Both the position numbers and the translations under genes were made by a program. From assembly GCA_002398405.1 (NCBI GenBank), contig DGYN01000066.1, positions 1,075-15,260 on the forward strand: a DNA stretch of 14,186 nt. Direction: 5' to 3'. Below are positions 13,110 to 14,186 of the stretch, piece after piece (within the stretch, counting starts at the first letter, position 1; each line of letters starts with the position of its first letter). The notes below the pieces were generated by a model. That model ran no database searches, was not told the origin of the DNA, and saw only the letters and a program-made list of their open reading frames with translations. This stretch comes from Caulobacteraceae bacterium UBA5005. GTDB taxonomy: Bacteria; Pseudomonadota; Alphaproteobacteria; Caulobacterales; Caulobacteraceae.

Positions 13110-14186
13110 TTAATGCTTGGCCCCGCAACGGGTCAGCATGTCGGCCAGGGCCGAAGCCTCGATAGGCTTGGGCAGGACGTCGTCCATGCCCGCGTCGCGG
13201 TAGCTATCGGTTTCCGCCTCCAGCAAACTCGCGGTCACCGCCACGATCGGCACCCTTGAGCGGCCGGCGCGGGTTTCTTCCTCGCGGATCTTTCGGGTGG
13301 CTTCGATGCCGTCCATCACCGGCATGTGGACGTCCATCAGCACGACGTCGAAGTCCTCGACCCGCAGGCGGGCCAGGGCCGTGTGGCCGCCGGCGGCGGT
13401 CGCCACCTGGACTCCCGCGGCCTCCAGGATGGCGCGGGCCACGGTCTGGTTGATGGCGTTGTCGTCGACGACCAGCACCCGCGCGCCGGTCAGGTCGGCG
13501 GCGGCGTCATTCGACGCGTCCCCTGGCGCCGCGGCGGCGGGCAGCGGCAGGCGGGCGGTGAAGATCGAGCCCTCGCCCAGCGTGCTCTCCACGTCGATCT
13601 CGCCCCCCATCTGCTCGGCCAGACGGCGACAGATCGCCAGGCCCAGGCCGGTGCCGGCGAACCGGCGGGCGGTCGTGCGGTCGCCCTGGACGAACGGGGT
13701 GAAGAGCTTGGCGACCTGTTCGGCGTCCATGCCCACGCCGGTGTCGGACACGGACACGGCGATGCCGTCGCCCGCGCCATTCGGCGCGACGCGGAGGACG
13801 ACCCGGCCGGCGTCGGTGAACTTCAGGGCGTTGGAAATCAGATTGCGCAGGATCTGGCGCACGCGGATGTCGTCGCCCGCCAGCCAGACCGGCGTCGCCG
13901 GATCGATCTCGACGGCCAGCTCGACGCCCTTCAACAGCGCGGTCTCGCGCCAGACCAGGCGGATCTGGGAAACCGACTTGCGGATGTCGAATGGCGCGAC
14001 GACGAGGGTCAGCTTGCCGGCCTCGACCTTCGACAGATCGAGGATGTCGTTGAGAATGGTCATCAGGCCGTGGCTCGACTGCTCGATCGCGTCCAGATAC
14101 TCCGCCTGGCGAGCGTCGAGATCGGTGCCGCGCAGGGCGTGGGCCAGACCCAGCACCCCGTTCATCGGCGTGCGCAGCTCATGGCT
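13110..14186 (-). CDS. Hybrid histidine kinase, C-terminal part (runs off the right edge)
   Basis: The last 358 residues of a hybrid kinase are visible; the N-terminal sensor region lies outside. The fragment opens inside the H-box SHELRTPMNGVLG, with the phosphorylated His as residue 2. HATPase_c follows with RNLISNALKFTDAG (114-127), DTGVGMD (148-154) and GTGLGLAICRRLAEQMGGEI (178-197). A receiver starts VLVVDDNAINQ (237-247), with phosphoacceptor Asp285 in LMDVHMPVMDG and Lys340 in PKPI. The protein ends right after the receiver with no HPt domain. The layout matches the core of the hybrid kinase at the left of the window, but the sequences are clearly different. It is convergent with the winged-helix gene, with only 12 bp between stops. 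Signal and partner cannot be told from this fragment. Confidence 0.93.
   Translation of the reverse strand, partial: SHELRTPMNGVLGLAHALRGTDLDARQAEYLDAIEQSSHGLMTILNDILDLSKVEAGKLTLVVAPFDIRKSVSQIRLVWRETALLKGVELAVEIDPATPVWLAGDDIRVRQILRNLISNALKFTDAGRVVLRVAPNGAGDGIAVSVSDTGVGMDAEQVAKLFTPFVQGDRTTARRFAGTGLGLAICRRLAEQMGGEIDVESTLGEGSIFTARLPLPAAAAPGDASNDAAADLTGARVLVVDDNAINQTVARAILEAAGVQVATAAGGHTALARLRVEDFDVVLMDVHMPVMDGIEATRKIREEETRAGRSRVPIVAVTASLLEAETDSYRDAGMDDVLPKPIEASALADMLTRCGAKH

Noticed and set aside
1..14186. Mobile elements, CRISPR arrays, integration at the tRNA, stress sigma-factor promoters
   Set aside because: No transposase, integrase, regular spaced repeats or duplicated tRNA 3' end were seen, and no GGAAC-N16/17-CGTT promoter in the intergenic regions.

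Overview
This is a GC-rich bacterial chromosomal segment, most likely from an alphaproteobacterium of the Caulobacterales (Caulobacter/Phenylobacterium type). The grounds are strong G/C bias at third codon positions, GTG and TTG starts, many hybrid and HRXXN-type histidine kinases, an inorganic pyrophosphatase and cysteine synthase of proteobacterial type, and a promoter candidate resembling the Caulobacter housekeeping consensus. The order-level placement is inference. I saw no insertion sequence, integrase, phage gene or CRISPR array. No gene-free stretch exceeds about 190 bp.

Left part, minus strand (1-5565). The window opens inside an acyl-CoA synthetase gene whose 5' end lies here. Upstream of it is a compact signalling operon, transcribed right to left: a membrane CHASE3 histidine kinase (TTG start), a stand-alone Rcp1-like receiver (GTG start, 4-base overlap), a receiver fused to an HRXXN/HisKA_2 kinase (1-base overlap), and after 83 bp a soluble PAS-PAS hybrid kinase. 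A good intrinsic terminator (539-563) closes the operon. It encodes three kinases and three receivers but no DNA-binding or enzymatic output and no HPt protein, so the output must be elsewhere. Bases 387-538, between that terminator and the acyl-CoA synthetase start, presumably hold the latter's promoter, but I see no convincing elements there.

Middle (5701-10315). Divergent from the signalling operon are ppa (inorganic pyrophosphatase) and a cysK-type cysteine synthase, both on the plus strand. They meet a convergent exported alpha/beta hydrolase tail to tail, and the two genes share the palindromic stop CTAG. The hydrolase is divergent from an unrecognised exported 429-residue protein, with a recognisable promoter and small dyads between them.

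Right part (10352-14186). A LuxR-type regulator follows the exported protein closely. Next comes a second regulator with two diverged LuxR-type helix-turn-helix domains in tandem and an uncertain N-terminus. A tRNA-Gly(CCC) gene on the minus strand has a G-G mismatch in its acceptor stem. A small winged-helix protein with a C-terminal hydrophobic segment is preceded by a long near-perfect inverted repeat that contains its ribosome binding site. The window ends in the C-terminal two thirds of another hybrid kinase on the minus strand.

The most interesting points are the output-less kinase operon, the tandem-HTH regulator, the inverted repeat covering the ribosome binding site of the winged-helix gene, and the unknown exported protein paired with the secreted hydrolase. 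None of these by itself proves a new system.
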